NCBI RefSeq assembly: GCF_020884795.1
Contig: NZ_BBZF01000021.1
Location: forward strand, 47,092 to 111,091
Length of the DNA stretch: 64,000 nucleotides
Direction of reading: 5' to 3'
Source of the DNA: Micromonospora okii
GTDB taxonomy: Bacteria; Actinomycetota; Actinomycetes; Mycobacteriales; Micromonosporaceae
Shown here: positions 52,232 to 61,565 of the stretch, piece by piece
Layout of the letters: every line of letters starts with the position of its first letter
How positions within the stretch are numbered: the first letter of the stretch is position 1
Position numbers and translations under genes: made by a program
The notes under the pieces: model-generated
What the model saw: the letters and a program-made list of their open reading frames with translations, nothing else
What the model was told of the DNA's origin: nothing
The model's database searches: none

Positions 52232-55200
52232 TCAGGCCAGCCGGGCCTCGATCGCCTCGATGATCCGGGGACGCAGCTCGGCGGCGCGGATCACCGCGTC
52301 GACCGAGCCCACCCGCACGGCGCGGGCGATGTCGTGCACCCGGTCGAACTCGGTGGCCACCTCGCCGAGCTTCTCCGCCCGCACCGAGGCGCGCAGTTCG
52401 TCCAGCTCGGCGGTCAGGGCGGCGCGGTCCGCGCCGGAGGCCGCCGCGACCCGGGCCTCCAGGTCCCGCACCCGCGCGTCGGCCGCCGTGCGGCCGTTGA
52501 CGTCGCTGGAGAAGACCACCGCGGCGGCGGGGGCGCCGCCGAGCACGGAGGCGAACGAGCCCTCCAGCGCGAGCACGGTCATGTTCGGGTTCAGCGCCTT
52601 CGAGAAGACCACGAACGCCCCGCCGTGGTACCGCGAGATCACGCAGAACACGATCGGCCCACGGAAGTTCACGATCGCCCGGCCGATCTCGGCCCCGTAC
52701 TCCAGTTGCAGCTTGCGCATCGACTCGGGCGAGCCGTCGAAGCCCGACAGGTTCGCCAGCACCACCAGGGGCCGGTTGCCGCTGGCCGCGTTGATCGCCC
52801 GCGCCGCCTTCTTCGACGAGCGCGGGAAGAGCGTGCCGGCCGTGTAGGTGTCCGGGCCGTCGGTGGGCGGGAAGCCACGCCGGGGCACCGAGCGGGACTC
52901 GATGCCGAGCAGGCAGACCGGGATGCCGCCGAGGTGCACGTCCTGCACCACCGCCGTCTCCGCGTCGGCCATGCCCGCCCAGCGCTCCAGCACCGCGTGG
53001 TCCTGGTCGGCGAGGGCCCGCATCACCGTACGGATGTCGAAGGGCTTCTTGCGGTCGGGGTTGTGCGCGGCCGAGAAGATCTGGCCGACCGTGGTGAAGT
53101 CGCTGCCCTCCACGGTGTGCGGGAAGTCGGAGACGTCCCGGTCGACCGGGTCGGTGGTGACCGCCCGGCGCGGCCCCTCCTCGCCCGGCGCGACGTACGT
53201 GTGCTCGTAGTGGGCCATCAGCACGTCCCGCGCGGCGAGCAGGTTCGGCGCCCAGTACTGCGCCTGCCCGTTCGGCCCCATCACCCGGTCGTAGCCGCCG
53301 ATGCCGAAGTTGTCCTCGGCGGAGACGCCGCCGGAGAAGTCGAGCGACTGCTTGCCGGTGAGCACCATCGCCGAGTCCGGCGTCATCACCAGGATGCCCT
53401 TGGTGTGCATGAGCATCGTCGCCTCGGCGTTCCAGTACGGCTGCGCGCCGACGGTGATGCCCGCGACGACGATGTTGATCTCGCCGCCGTCCTGGGTGAA
53501 CTCGACGATCCGCTTGAGCGCCGCCGCCACCCAGTCCATGTTCTCCGTGCCCGACTCCATGGAGATCCGGGCGCCCGAGGAGAGCGCGTACCACTCCAGC
53601 GGCACGCGCAGCCGCTCGGCCAGGTCCAGCGCGGCGATCACCCGGCGACACTCCGGCTCCGACAGCGCGCCGAGCGACTTCGTCGGGTCGCCCAGCAGCA
53701 CCACCCGGGCGACGCCCTCCGGGTGCAGCCGGGTCGGCGTGCTCACCACGCCCGCGACGATCGCCGCCCTGTTGCGCCCCTTCGGCCGGTCCACCGGCAC
53801 CAGCACGTGGTCGCCGTCGAGGTCGTGCTCGACGAAGTCGCCGAGCAGGCCCGTCAGCTCGTACGGGTAGACGGTGTTGCGGCTGCTCGCCCGCAGCACC
53901 TTCTGCCGGTAGTCGTCCAGCGGCTCGACCGGCTCGTCCGACGGCTCGCCGATGGTCAGCTTCGCCGCGCCCGTGGCGTCGAAGGAGACCCGCACGGCGG
54001 TCTTGACCAGCTCGCCGGTGCGGCGGTCCCGCTGCCGGCCGATGAAGAGCATCTCCTCCAGCCCGGCGCCGGCGGTGGTCGGCAGCACGCGCGCGGCCAG
54101 CATCTCCAGCTCCGCGCGGCTGACGTCGCTCGGCGGCCAGACGTAGATGACGATCCGGTTGGTGTTGACGCGCTTCTTCGACGGCCGGCGCGACTGCGCG
54201 CGGCGGATCGAGTCGAGGCAGGTGGCGATGGCGTCCTCGGCCGTGGGCAGGGCCACCAGCCGACCGTCGGTCTCGCGCAGCGCGGTCAGGTCGCGCACCT
54301 GGGCGAACGCGACGAGGCGGTCGTCGGAGGGGTTCTCCCGCGCCACGCACTGGAACAGGTAGACCTCCTCGTCCGACGACGGCAGCCGGGTGAGGTCGAA
54401 CTTGCGCAGCCGTTCGAGCTGCATCCGCTGCGCGATGTACGGGTGCAGGCCCCGCACCAGCCGCTCCTCGGCCATCCCGGCGGTCGACGGGCGGAACGTG
54501 AAGTGGTGGTGCATCACCGTGCCGCTGCGGCCCGCGACGGTGACGGTGAGCCGGCGGAGCTGCTCCGGCAGCGGCTGCGCGGCGACGACCTCGTGCAGCG
54601 CGGCGGCCAGCGCGTCGGAGTCCTCCGGCTGGCGCTCCCAGGCCACGTAGACGTCGGCGTCGACGTTCTCCTCGTCGGCGGCCAGCTCCGCGAGCCCGCG
54701 CAGCGCGTCGCCGAGGGCGTCGAAGCGCACCGCCGTGGAGACCAGGCACGAGTCCGCCCGCCCGGCGACCACGAACGTGCAGCCCGCGACCTCGCGGGTG
54801 CGCACGCCGGTGAGCCCCTTGTTGCCGTAGTAGCGGCGGGTCAGCACCTCCAGCATGACCGTGTTGTCCAGGTTGTCGCGGACGAGCCGCTGGCCGAGCA
54901 GCCGCACCAGCGGCTCGGTGCAGCGCACCATCTCGGCGACGCGCTCGGCGCGGTCCGCGGCGTCCGGGTGCGCGTCGAGGTGGCGCAGGTGCTTGCGGAC
55001 GTCGGCGTAGACGCGGGCGCGGTTGCGGCGCAGCAGCGGCTGGCCCAGCCAGGCGAAGACCACGCCGCGCGCCAGGTCGGCGACCACCGGGAAGCGGACC
55101 TGCGTGGCGGCCACCAGCCGCTCCAGGCTGAGGCCGGTCGGCTCGCGCAGCGCCTCGTCCGGCGGCGGCTCCCGCAGCCAGGCGCGCAGCAGCGTCGCGA

Positions 55201-57694
55201 CGACCGTGGCGTCGACGGACGCCCGCTGCTGGGCGAGGAAGATCCGGAACACGGCGGCTTCCAGCTCGGGCGAGCGCTCCAGCTCGGTGACGCCGTAGTG
55301 CCCGAGCGCCTTGGCGAGCTTGGCCCGGAACGACTCCGGCAGCCCGGCCCGCTCCACGTCGAGGCTCTGGAGGTAGGTGTGGAAGTACTCGCGGGCGCTG
55401 TGGACGTGGCTGTCGACGCCGTCCTCGCCCGCCGGGCGGTTGCGGCTCAGCTCCGCCAGGTCGGCGAAGAGGTCGACCAGTTCCAGCTCCTCGGTCAGCG
55501 GCCGGTGGCCGTCGGCGACGGCCGCCCGCCGCGCGGCGAGGTAGTCGTCGAGCACCCGGCGCTCGTCGTGCGGGTCCACGTCGAAGCCGAGCAGCAGGCT
55601 GCGCAGGTCCTCCTGGCCGCGCGTGGTGCGCTCCCGCGCCGGGGCCTGGCCGGGCGCGGACGGCAGCTCCAGCTCGACGGACGCGCCGGCCGAGGCGTCC
55701 TCGGCCTCGGCGTCGTCGTCGGCGAGGGGCTCCAGCCGCAGCAGCGGGGCGCCGGTCTCCACCTGGCTGCCCACGGAGACGGCGCACTCCCTCAGCCGCG
55801 CCCGGAACGGCGCCCGCAGCACCGTCTCCATCTTCATGCTCTCCAGCACCAGCACCGGCGCGCCCGCCTCGACCTCGGCGCCGACCTCCAGCGGCGTGGC
55901 GACGACCAGCGCGGGGGCGGGCGAGCGGACGACGCCGCCCTCGTCGCGGCTGACCCGGTGGGTCACGCCGTCGACCTCGACCAGGTGGATCGGCCCGTGC
56001 GTGCCGGTGAGCAGGCGGTAGCGGATGCCGTTGACGACGATCTGCCCGGTGTGCCGGTCGAAGCGGTCCAGCTCCACGTCGGCGGTGCGGGCCTGGTCGC
56101 CGGCCTCGATGCCGACGCGGAACCGGTGCGCCCCGACGCGGGCCACGCGCACCCGGTAGCCGACGCCGCGCAGCTTGAGGTCCAGCGGCCGGCCGCTGGC
56201 GTGCTGCACCTGCGGGCGTCCGCCGAACGCCGTCGACAGCAGCCGCTGCCGCTCGGCGCGCTCCTCCTCCTCGTACGCCTCGATGGCGGCGGCGGCCAGC
56301 GCGACGGCGGAGTGCCGGTGGGAGACGAGGCGGCCCTCGCCGCGTACCCGGTCGATCCAGCCGGTGTCGGCGCTGGCGTCGATCACCTCGGGCTGGTCGA
56401 GCAGGTCGAGCACGAAGCTCTTGTTCGTCGCGCCGCCCTCGATGATCACGGTGGTCTCGGTCATCGCGCGGCGCAGCTTGCCGAGCGCCTCGTCGCGGTC
56501 GCGGCCGTACGCGATGATCTTGGCGATCATCGAGTCGAAGTCGGCGGGGATGGTGTCGCCCTCGCTGACGCCGGTGTCCACCCGGACGCCCGGCCCGGCG
56601 GGCAGGTCCAGCCGCACGATGCGGCCCGGCGACGGCGCGAAGTCGCGGTCCGGGTCCTCGGCGTTGAGCCGGGCCTCCACGGCGTGCCCGCGCTCCACCG
56701 GCGGCGCGCCCTCCAGCCGCCCGCCCGAGGCCACGTGCAGTTGCGCCTTGACCAGGTCGAAGCCGGTGGTCAGCTCGGTGATCGGGTGCTCGACCTGGAG
56801 CCGGGTGTTGACCTCCAGGAACGCGAACATCCGGTCGCCCGGGTGGTAGAGGAACTCGACGGTCGCCGCGCCCCGGTAGCCGACCGCGACGGCCAGCCGC
56901 TCGGCCGACGCCTTCAGCTCGGCCGCCTGTTCGGGGGCGAGCACCGGCGACGCCGACTCCTCGATGACCTTCTGGTTGCGCCGCTGCACGGAGCAGTCGC
57001 GCACGCCGAGCGCCCACGCGGTGCCCTGGCCGTCGGCGATCACCTGCACCTCGACGTGGCGCGCGCCGGTGACCAGCCGCTCCAGGAAGACGATGCCGCT
57101 GCCGAACGCCCGCGCGGCCTCCTGGCTGGTGCGCTCGTACGCGTCGGCCAGGTCGGCGGGGTTGGTGACCACCCGGATGCCGCGCCCGCCGCCACCGGCG
57201 GTCGCCTTCAGCATCAGCGGGTAGCCGATCCGCTCCGCCGCCGCCAGGGCGGCCTCCAGCGTCTCCACCGGGCCGCGGCTCCATGGCGCGACCGGCACGC
57301 CGACCTCCTCGGCGATCAGCTTCGCGCCGATCTTGTCGCCGAGCTTGCGCATCGCGTCCGGGCTCGGCCCGACGAAGGTGACCCCGACCTTCTCGCACAG
57401 CTCCGCGAACGCCGGGTCCTCCGCCACGAAGCCCCAGCCGACCCACGCGGCGTCGGCCCCGGTCTCCACGAGCGCGCGCTCCAGCGCCTTCAGGTCGAGG
57501 TACGGCCGCGCCGACGCGGGACCGAGGTCGTACGACAGGTCCGCCTCGCGCACGAACGTGGCCGCGCGGTCGACGTCGGTGTGCAGGGCGACGGTCTCGA
57601 TCCGGGCCCCGGTTTCGGCGGCCAGTTCCCGGACCGCGTGGATGAGCCGCATGGCGGCCTCACCACGGTTGACGATGGCGACACGACTGAACAC
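52232..57694 (-). CDS. Single-chain acyl-CoA carboxylase (BC-BCCP-CT)
   Basis: A protein of 1,820 residues with the order of eukaryotic acetyl-CoA carboxylase. Biotin carboxylase about 1-480 (RVAIVNRGEAAMRLIHAV, ATAGGGGRGIRVV, EVNTRLQVEHPITE). Biotinyl domain near 618 with VLESMKMETV. An alpha-helical central region. Carboxyltransferase about 1250-1780 (MESGTENMDWVAAALKRI, AGITVGAQPYWNAEATMLMH, LSGFDGSPESMRKLQLEYGA). It makes malonyl-CoA or a related extender and could feed the PKS module, though nothing links them directly. GTG 57694 follows GGAGGG. Most actinomycete carboxylases are split alpha/beta complexes, so this form is the less common one. Confidence 0.92.
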   Translation of the reverse strand: MFSRVAIVNRGEAAMRLIHAVRELAAETGARIETVALHTDVDRAATFVREADLSYDLGPASARPYLDLKALERALVETGADAAWVGWGFVAEDPAFAELCEKVGVTFVGPSPDAMRKLGDKIGAKLIAEEVGVPVAPWSRGPVETLEAALAAAERIGYPLMLKATAGGGGRGIRVVTNPADLADAYERTSQEAARAFGSGIVFLERLVTGARHVEVQVIADGQGTAWALGVRDCSVQRRNQKVIEESASPVLAPEQAAELKASAERLAVAVGYRGAATVEFLYHPGDRMFAFLEVNTRLQVEHPITELTTGFDLVKAQLHVASGGRLEGAPPVERGHAVEARLNAEDPDRDFAPSPGRIVRLDLPAGPGVRVDTGVSEGDTIPADFDSMIAKIIAYGRDRDEALGKLRRAMTETTVIIEGGATNKSFVLDLLDQPEVIDASADTGWIDRVRGEGRLVSHRHSAVALAAAAIEAYEEEERAERQRLLSTAFGGRPQVQHASGRPLDLKLRGVGYRVRVARVGAHRFRVGIEAGDQARTADVELDRFDRHTGQIVVNGIRYRLLTGTHGPIHLVEVDGVTHRVSRDEGGVVRSPAPALVVATPLEVGAEVEAGAPVLVLESMKMETVLRAPFRARLRECAVSVGSQVETGAPLLRLEPLADDDAEAEDASAGASVELELPSAPGQAPARERTTRGQEDLRSLLLGFDVDPHDERRVLDDYLAARRAAVADGHRPLTEELELVDLFADLAELSRNRPAGEDGVDSHVHSAREYFHTYLQSLDVERAGLPESFRAKLAKALGHYGVTELERSPELEAAVFRIFLAQQRASVDATVVATLLRAWLREPPPDEALREPTGLSLERLVAATQVRFPVVADLARGVVFAWLGQPLLRRNRARVYADVRKHLRHLDAHPDAADRAERVAEMVRCTEPLVRLLGQRLVRDNLDNTVMLEVLTRRYYGNKGLTGVRTREVAGCTFVVAGRADSCLVSTAVRFDALGDALRGLAELAADEENVDADVYVAWERQPEDSDALAAALHEVVAAQPLPEQLRRLTVTVAGRSGTVMHHHFTFRPSTAGMAEERLVRGLHPYIAQRMQLERLRKFDLTRLPSSDEEVYLFQCVARENPSDDRLVAFAQVRDLTALRETDGRLVALPTAEDAIATCLDSIRRAQSRRPSKKRVNTNRIVIYVWPPSDVSRAELEMLAARVLPTTAGAGLEEMLFIGRQRDRRTGELVKTAVRVSFDATGAAKLTIGEPSDEPVEPLDDYRQKVLRASSRNTVYPYELTGLLGDFVEHDLDGDHVLVPVDRPKGRNRAAIVAGVVSTPTRLHPEGVARVVLLGDPTKSLGALSEPECRRVIAALDLAERLRVPLEWYALSSGARISMESGTENMDWVAAALKRIVEFTQDGGEINIVVAGITVGAQPYWNAEATMLMHTKGILVMTPDSAMVLTGKQSLDFSGGVSAEDNFGIGGYDRVMGPNGQAQYWAPNLLAARDVLMAHYEHTYVAPGEEGPRRAVTTDPVDRDVSDFPHTVEGSDFTTVGQIFSAAHNPDRKKPFDIRTVMRALADQDHAVLERWAGMADAETAVVQDVHLGGIPVCLLGIESRSVPRRGFPPTDGPDTYTAGTLFPRSSKKAARAINAASGNRPLVVLANLSGFDGSPESMRKLQLEYGAEIGRAIVNFRGPIVFCVISRYHGGAFVVFSKALNPNMTVLALEGSFASVLGGAPAAAVVFSSDVNGRTAADARVRDLEARVAAASGADRAALTAELDELRASVRAEKLGEVATEFDRVHDIARAVRVGSVDAVIRAAELRPRIIEAIEARLA

Positions 57695-58136
57695 GCGAGG
57701 AGCCCTCCTGTGGACCAACGATGTACGCGCCGTGACACGGCGGACCTTCGGCAGGCTTCCACCCTTCCGTGTGCCGGCGGGCAGCGCCATGTCGCAGACG
57801 ACGCACGTCGGGCGGCTCAGTTTGTAGGAAACCACCAATCACCGTTGTTGACTGACCCCTGACCAGGGCGCGCGCGGACGGGACGATCATGCGGTCCGCC
57901 GCGGTCGGACTGTGCCACGACTCAGCCCCGAGCCGGACGCCGACCCGGCCCGGCCGTAGCGCCGAGTCACCCTCCAGCCACAGCCGATCCGACCCCCGCC
58001 GAGGCCGTTCGCCCCGCCCTCACGGACCGGCCCGCCGGCCTCCCCTCCCCGGACGGTCCGGCGCCGCCCGCTCCTCCTCCCCGTTCGCCTCGGGGCTCCC
58101 GGCGCGGCCCGGTCGCCCGACGGTTAGCGTGGGACG
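57695..58136. promoter_or_regulatory. Divergent promoter region, carboxylase / methyltransferase
   Basis: These 442 bp hold no supported gene. The only AT-richer part is 57821-57860, where the minus strand carries TACAAA (57826-57821) as a possible -10 box for the carboxylase. The rest, up to the methyltransferase ATG, is Pro/Arg-type GC-rich spacer. Confidence 0.3.
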
Positions 58137-58748
58137 ATGGCCAACCCGACCCGCTGGGACACCGACACCGGCCCCGAGCACTCGCAGTGGTACGTCGACC
58201 GCTTCCGCCAACTGGCCGCCGAAGGCGCGGACCTGGCCGGGGAGGCCCGGCTGTTGGACGCGCTGGTGCCCCCGGGCTCACGCATCCTCGACGCCGGCTG
58301 CGGCACCGGGCGGGTGGGGGCGGCGCTGCATGCCCGGGGCCACACGGTGGTGGGCGTCGACGCCGACCCGGTGCTGGTCGAGGCCGCCCGCGCCGACCAC
58401 GCCGGCCCCCGCTGGCTGGTCGGCGACCTGGCCGAGCTGGACCTCGCGGCGGCCGGCGAGACCGAGCCGTTCGACGCCGCCGTGGTGGCCGGCAACGTGA
58501 TGGCCTTCGTCGCGCCCGGCACCGAGCGGGAGGTGCTCCGCCGCATCGCCGCCCACCTGCGCCCGGACGGGGTGGTGGCGATCGGCTTCGGCACCGACCG
58601 GGGCTACCCGCTCGCCGACTTCGACGCCGACGCGGTCGCCGCCGGGCTCCGCCGGGAGCACCGCTTCGCCACCTGGGATCTGCGCCCCTGGCGGGACGAC
58701 GCGGACTTCGCGGTCACGATCCTGCGCCGCCCGGCCGAGACGGTGTGA
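58137..58748 (+). CDS. Class I SAM-dependent methyltransferase
   Basis: A 203-residue protein. The SAM site is clear: motif I I-L-D-A-G-C-G-T-G-R-V-G, motif II VVGVDADPVLV and motif post-II DAAVVAGNVMAFV. The N-terminus reads MANPTRWDTDTGPEHSQWYV. The substrate is unknown. It is convergent with eccB, with a short palindrome between them. Confidence 0.9.
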   Translation: MANPTRWDTDTGPEHSQWYVDRFRQLAAEGADLAGEARLLDALVPPGSRILDAGCGTGRVGAALHARGHTVVGVDADPVLVEAARADHAGPRWLVGDLAELDLAAAGETEPFDAAVVAGNVMAFVAPGTEREVLRRIAAHLRPDGVVAIGFGTDRGYPLADFDADAVAAGLRREHRFATWDLRPWRDDADFAVTILRRPAETV

Positions 58749-58797
58749 GAAGGGGACCCTTCTCTACCGTATGCGTTGACAAGGTGCCCTTCCTTAC
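58748..58797. repeat. AGAAGGGGACCCTTCT-type palindrome pair
   Basis: AGAAGGG-GA-CCCTTCT is followed 25 bases later by a related half, GGTGCCCTTCCTTACC. Short palindromes of this kind recur between genes in Micromonospora genomes as I remember them. Here it lies between two convergent genes and may act as a two-way terminator. Confidence 0.5.
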
Positions 58798-60167
58798 CCC
58801 GTAGCGGCGCGGGCGGCGGCCGGGTCGAGGGGGCTGCCGGCGGGCAGCAGGCTCACCAGCCCGGCCGGCAGCCGCACCGGCCGCACGCCCCGGTAGCCGA
58901 GCAGACCGAGCACCTCGGCGTCGGCCAGCGCGTACCGCCGACCCAGGTCGGTGACCACGCTCAGCGCGCCCCCGGTGGCCCCCGGCGCGGCGGCCGACTC
59001 GACCACGGCCCCGCGCCCCGGCGCCACCACCACGTGGTCGGCGGTCGCCGCGCCGCCTCCGGTCCGGGGGCTGCCGGAGAGGTCGGGCACGCTCGCGCCG
59101 AGCCGCACGTCGCGCTCCTCGCCGTCGCCCCCGACGCCGACGCAGAGCGCCCCGCCGTCGGGGGCGGTCAGCCGGGGCGGGCTGGGCGGCGGGGCGGCCG
59201 GACCGGTCGGCACCAGGTCCGGCAGCGTGGGCAGGGTGGCGAACCGGCCCAGGGGCAGCGCCACCGGCTCGCCCTGCCCGGTGCGGGCGAGCAGCAGGCT
59301 GGCCTGCAACTCGGTGATGCCGGCGAGGCCGGCGGCCAGGGCGACGGCGTACTGCCGGCCGCCGCCGGTGTTGCGGATGAGGAAGACGTCGCCGACCACC
59401 GCGCCCGGCACCCCGGGCGCGGGCTGCCCGAGCCCGGGCAGCTCCAGCGGGGCGAGGTCGGCCCCGGCCGGAATGCTGTCGATCAGGGCGGGCGCGACCG
59501 GCACGGCCCGCTGCGGGGTGGCGGCGAGCGCGGCGAGCACCCGCACGCTGTCGCGCAGCAGGTAGCGGCGCGCGTGCCAGACCAGGTGCAGGCTGCCGTC
59601 CGGGTGCCGGAGCAGGAGACCGTCGCCGCCGGGTGCCCGGCCTCCCCTGGCAGCCGACCCGACCAGCAGGGCCGACCGGGGGGCGCTGCGCTCGGCCTCG
59701 GTGGTGGCCACCGAGCAGACCGTCCACGGGCCGGTCGACAGCCGGCCCCGGGCGGGCAGCGAGTCGGGGGCGTCGGGGATGCCCAGCGGCAGGCCGCGCG
59801 GCACCCCCTCGATCGAGCGGCGGGAGACCAGCACCGTCTTCGGGCGCTCGGCACCGATGATCAGCAGCGCGGAGGCGTAGTTGAGCACCGGGTGCAGCCG
59901 CTGCCCCCGGTAGACGAACCGGGCCCCGGACTCCCGCTCCACGATCACCGCGCCGGGGTCGCGCCACGTGCTGCCGCCGCCGGCGAACAGCCCGTAGAGG
60001 GCGAAGCCGCCGAGGGCGATGGCGGCGACCAGGACGCTGGCCAGCCCGGCCCCGGCCAGCCGGCGGAACGGCGACCGCGCCGGGTCCGTCTCCCGCATCA
60101 CCAGCGCGGCGACCGCCCGCTGGAGGGTGAACTGGTACGAGTGAAGCTGGTCCTGCCGCGACGGCAT
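58794..60167 (-). CDS. eccB: Type VII secretion protein EccB
   Basis: A 457-residue membrane protein. It opens MPSRQDQLHSYQFTLQRAVA, the EccB hallmark, with one membrane helix at about 41-62 (AGAGLASVLVAAIALGGFAL) and a long extracytoplasmic part with Y-R-G-Q-R-L-H-P-V-L-N-Y-A-S-A and a late core-complex-type repeat. EccB is part of the ESX/type VII inner-membrane core. No other ESX gene (EccC, EccD, EsxA, MycP) is visible here, so the rest must be encoded elsewhere, or this is an orphan copy. ATG 60167, stop TAA. Confidence 0.9.
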   Translation of the reverse strand: MPSRQDQLHSYQFTLQRAVAALVMRETDPARSPFRRLAGAGLASVLVAAIALGGFALYGLFAGGGSTWRDPGAVIVERESGARFVYRGQRLHPVLNYASALLIIGAERPKTVLVSRRSIEGVPRGLPLGIPDAPDSLPARGRLSTGPWTVCSVATTEAERSAPRSALLVGSAARGGRAPGGDGLLLRHPDGSLHLVWHARRYLLRDSVRVLAALAATPQRAVPVAPALIDSIPAGADLAPLELPGLGQPAPGVPGAVVGDVFLIRNTGGGRQYAVALAAGLAGITELQASLLLARTGQGEPVALPLGRFATLPTLPDLVPTGPAAPPPSPPRLTAPDGGALCVGVGGDGEERDVRLGASVPDLSGSPRTGGGAATADHVVVAPGRGAVVESAAAPGATGGALSVVTDLGRRYALADAEVLGLLGYRGVRPVRLPAGLVSLLPAGSPLDPAAARAATG

Positions 60168-60254
60168 GCGCCCCTCCGACGGTCGGTCGGGGCACAGGAT
60201 AAGCGCTGCGTCGACACCCCGTGGACCCTCCGTGGTCGCGGGCGGTGGCGTGCG

Positions 60255-60440
60255 ATGATCGTTCCCGGGGGCGTCGGCGGCCCGCAGGACCCGGCGATCC
60301 TGCTCACCCCCGAGCGCGTGACGGCCGCCCTGGGTGGCCTGCGGATCGACCGCGCCGAGACGGTACGCCGCCCGGTGCCCGGCCCCGACGGCACGCCGGT
60401 CGACGCCCTCGACACCCTCGTCCTGGCCACCCGCCCCTGA
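60255..60440 (+). pseudogene. C-terminal remnant of a SAM methyltransferase
   Basis: The 61 codons from ATG 60255 read G-V-G-G-P-Q-D-P-A-I-L-L-T-P-E-R-V, then L-R-I-D-R-A-E-T-V-R-R-P-V and D-T-L-V-L-A-T-R-P, the usual end of a class I methyltransferase of the kind annotated as tellurite-resistance-like. The SAM-binding part is missing; upstream sequence is the promoter region of the divergent eccB gene. Either a decayed copy or a small expressed fragment. Confidence 0.5.
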
Positions 60441-60554
60441 GCGGGTGCCGGGCGACCGGCGGCCTGCCGTGGGGCCCCGCGTAGCGACCGACGCGGCGTG
60501 ACCGACGGCCGTGATCGACGAGGCGCGACCGACCCGGGCTGATCCTCGCAGCGT

Positions 60555-60627
60555 GATCGACTCCGTGTCGGCGACATGGGGCTTTCCGGGGCGGGGTGAA
60601 GGCGCGATGTCGCCGACACGGAGTCGC
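60555..60627. repeat. Palindromic dispersed element, copy 3
   Basis: GATCGACTCCGTGTCGGCGA on the left and CGACTCCGTGTCGGCGACAT (read from the right on the other strand) form near-perfect arms of about 20 bp around a G-rich loop. This is the best preserved copy of the family seen at 32104 and 32448. It fills most of the 211-bp gap before the next gene. Confidence 0.85.
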
Positions 60628-60651
60628 CCCAGACGCGTCACGGGTGCGCGT

Positions 60652-61413
60652 CTACGCGTTCGGGTCCCACTCTGCGAGCTGCTCCATCGGCTCGGTGTCG
60701 CCGGTGTTCTCCAGGCTGTCGAGCGGGACGCGGTCGTAGAAGTAGAGGACCAGTTGGCTCGCTGCGCCTCGCATCACCAGGTCGCCCGGCTCCGCGTCGG
60801 CGGCCAGGTCGTCGCAGCGGACGCCGTCGGCGTCGAGGGTCAGGCGCCAGGAGCGGCCCTCGGTCGCGTGCAGGTCGATGGTCGCCGGCTTGAACGGCCA
60901 GGGGACGGTCGTCGCCGCGACGGTCGTCAGGAACTCGTCGACGCCCTCGACCGCGACGTCCGTCGGCAGCGGCCGCGCGGCCCCCTGGGTGAGCTGGACG
61001 TCGTAGGTGTGGACGGCAATCTCCTGGATCTGGTGCCGGGCCAGGGCTCCGCTGGTCTCCGGGGCCTGCGAGCGGCCCCACCAGGTCCAGCAGCCGCGCT
61101 CCGGGCCGGCCTCGCGCAGCGCGTCGAGCATGAGCGCGGTCGACTCGGCGAGCCAGGCGTCCAGGGCTTCGCGGTCCCGGGGCGCGGTCGGGGCGCCCTT
61201 CGGGTCCGTCTTCGCCGGGGGCGAAGCGCCCGGTCCCGCCGCGATGATGGCGGCCTGGCGACGGCGGCCGTCGCCGACGTGCTGCGCCAGTTCGCGCAGC
61301 GTCCAGTCCGGACAGGTCGGGACCTGGACGTCGAGGTCGGGGGCGGACGCGATCGCGGCGCGGAACGCGGCCGAGCGGTCTTCGATCAGCCGCAGGACCT
61401 CGGGGAACTCCAC
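60652..61413 (-). CDS. Maleylpyruvate isomerase-family (mycothiol-dependent type) protein
   Basis: About 253 residues. The N-terminal DinB-like helical bundle has CPDWTLRELAQHVGDGRRRQ, the usual metal/thiol-site helix, and HQIQEIAVHTYDVQLTQG carries the second His set. The C-terminal MDMPI_C part includes DLVMRGAASQLVLYFYDRVP. Family members use mycothiol in isomerase or transferase reactions, and many have no known substrate. GTG 61413 is my choice; GTG 61425 is an alternative. Confidence 0.88.
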   Translation of the reverse strand: MEFPEVLRLIEDRSAAFRAAIASAPDLDVQVPTCPDWTLRELAQHVGDGRRRQAAIIAAGPGASPPAKTDPKGAPTAPRDREALDAWLAESTALMLDALREAGPERGCWTWWGRSQAPETSGALARHQIQEIAVHTYDVQLTQGAARPLPTDVAVEGVDEFLTTVAATTVPWPFKPATIDLHATEGRSWRLTLDADGVRCDDLAADAEPGDLVMRGAASQLVLYFYDRVPLDSLENTGDTEPMEQLAEWDPNA

Positions 61414-61565
61414 AGTGTTCTGCACCTCGGCTGTGTACCACCGCGCTCCGGCCGCCGGATAGCGAATTTGTCGGACGAACGCGTCGGCAGCGGGCGGAGC
61501 GCCGGCGCCGGCGGAGCAGGCGGCGGGCGCGCGGGCGGGGCGGGCCGGCGGATCGAAACGGCCGG

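Noticed and set aside
52022..57862. Long plus-strand frame opposite the carboxylase gene
   Set aside because: Antisense shadow of an unmistakable BC-BCCP-CT protein.
58794..60167. A type VII secretion cluster
   Set aside because: Only EccB is present; none of the other core components is encoded within the window.
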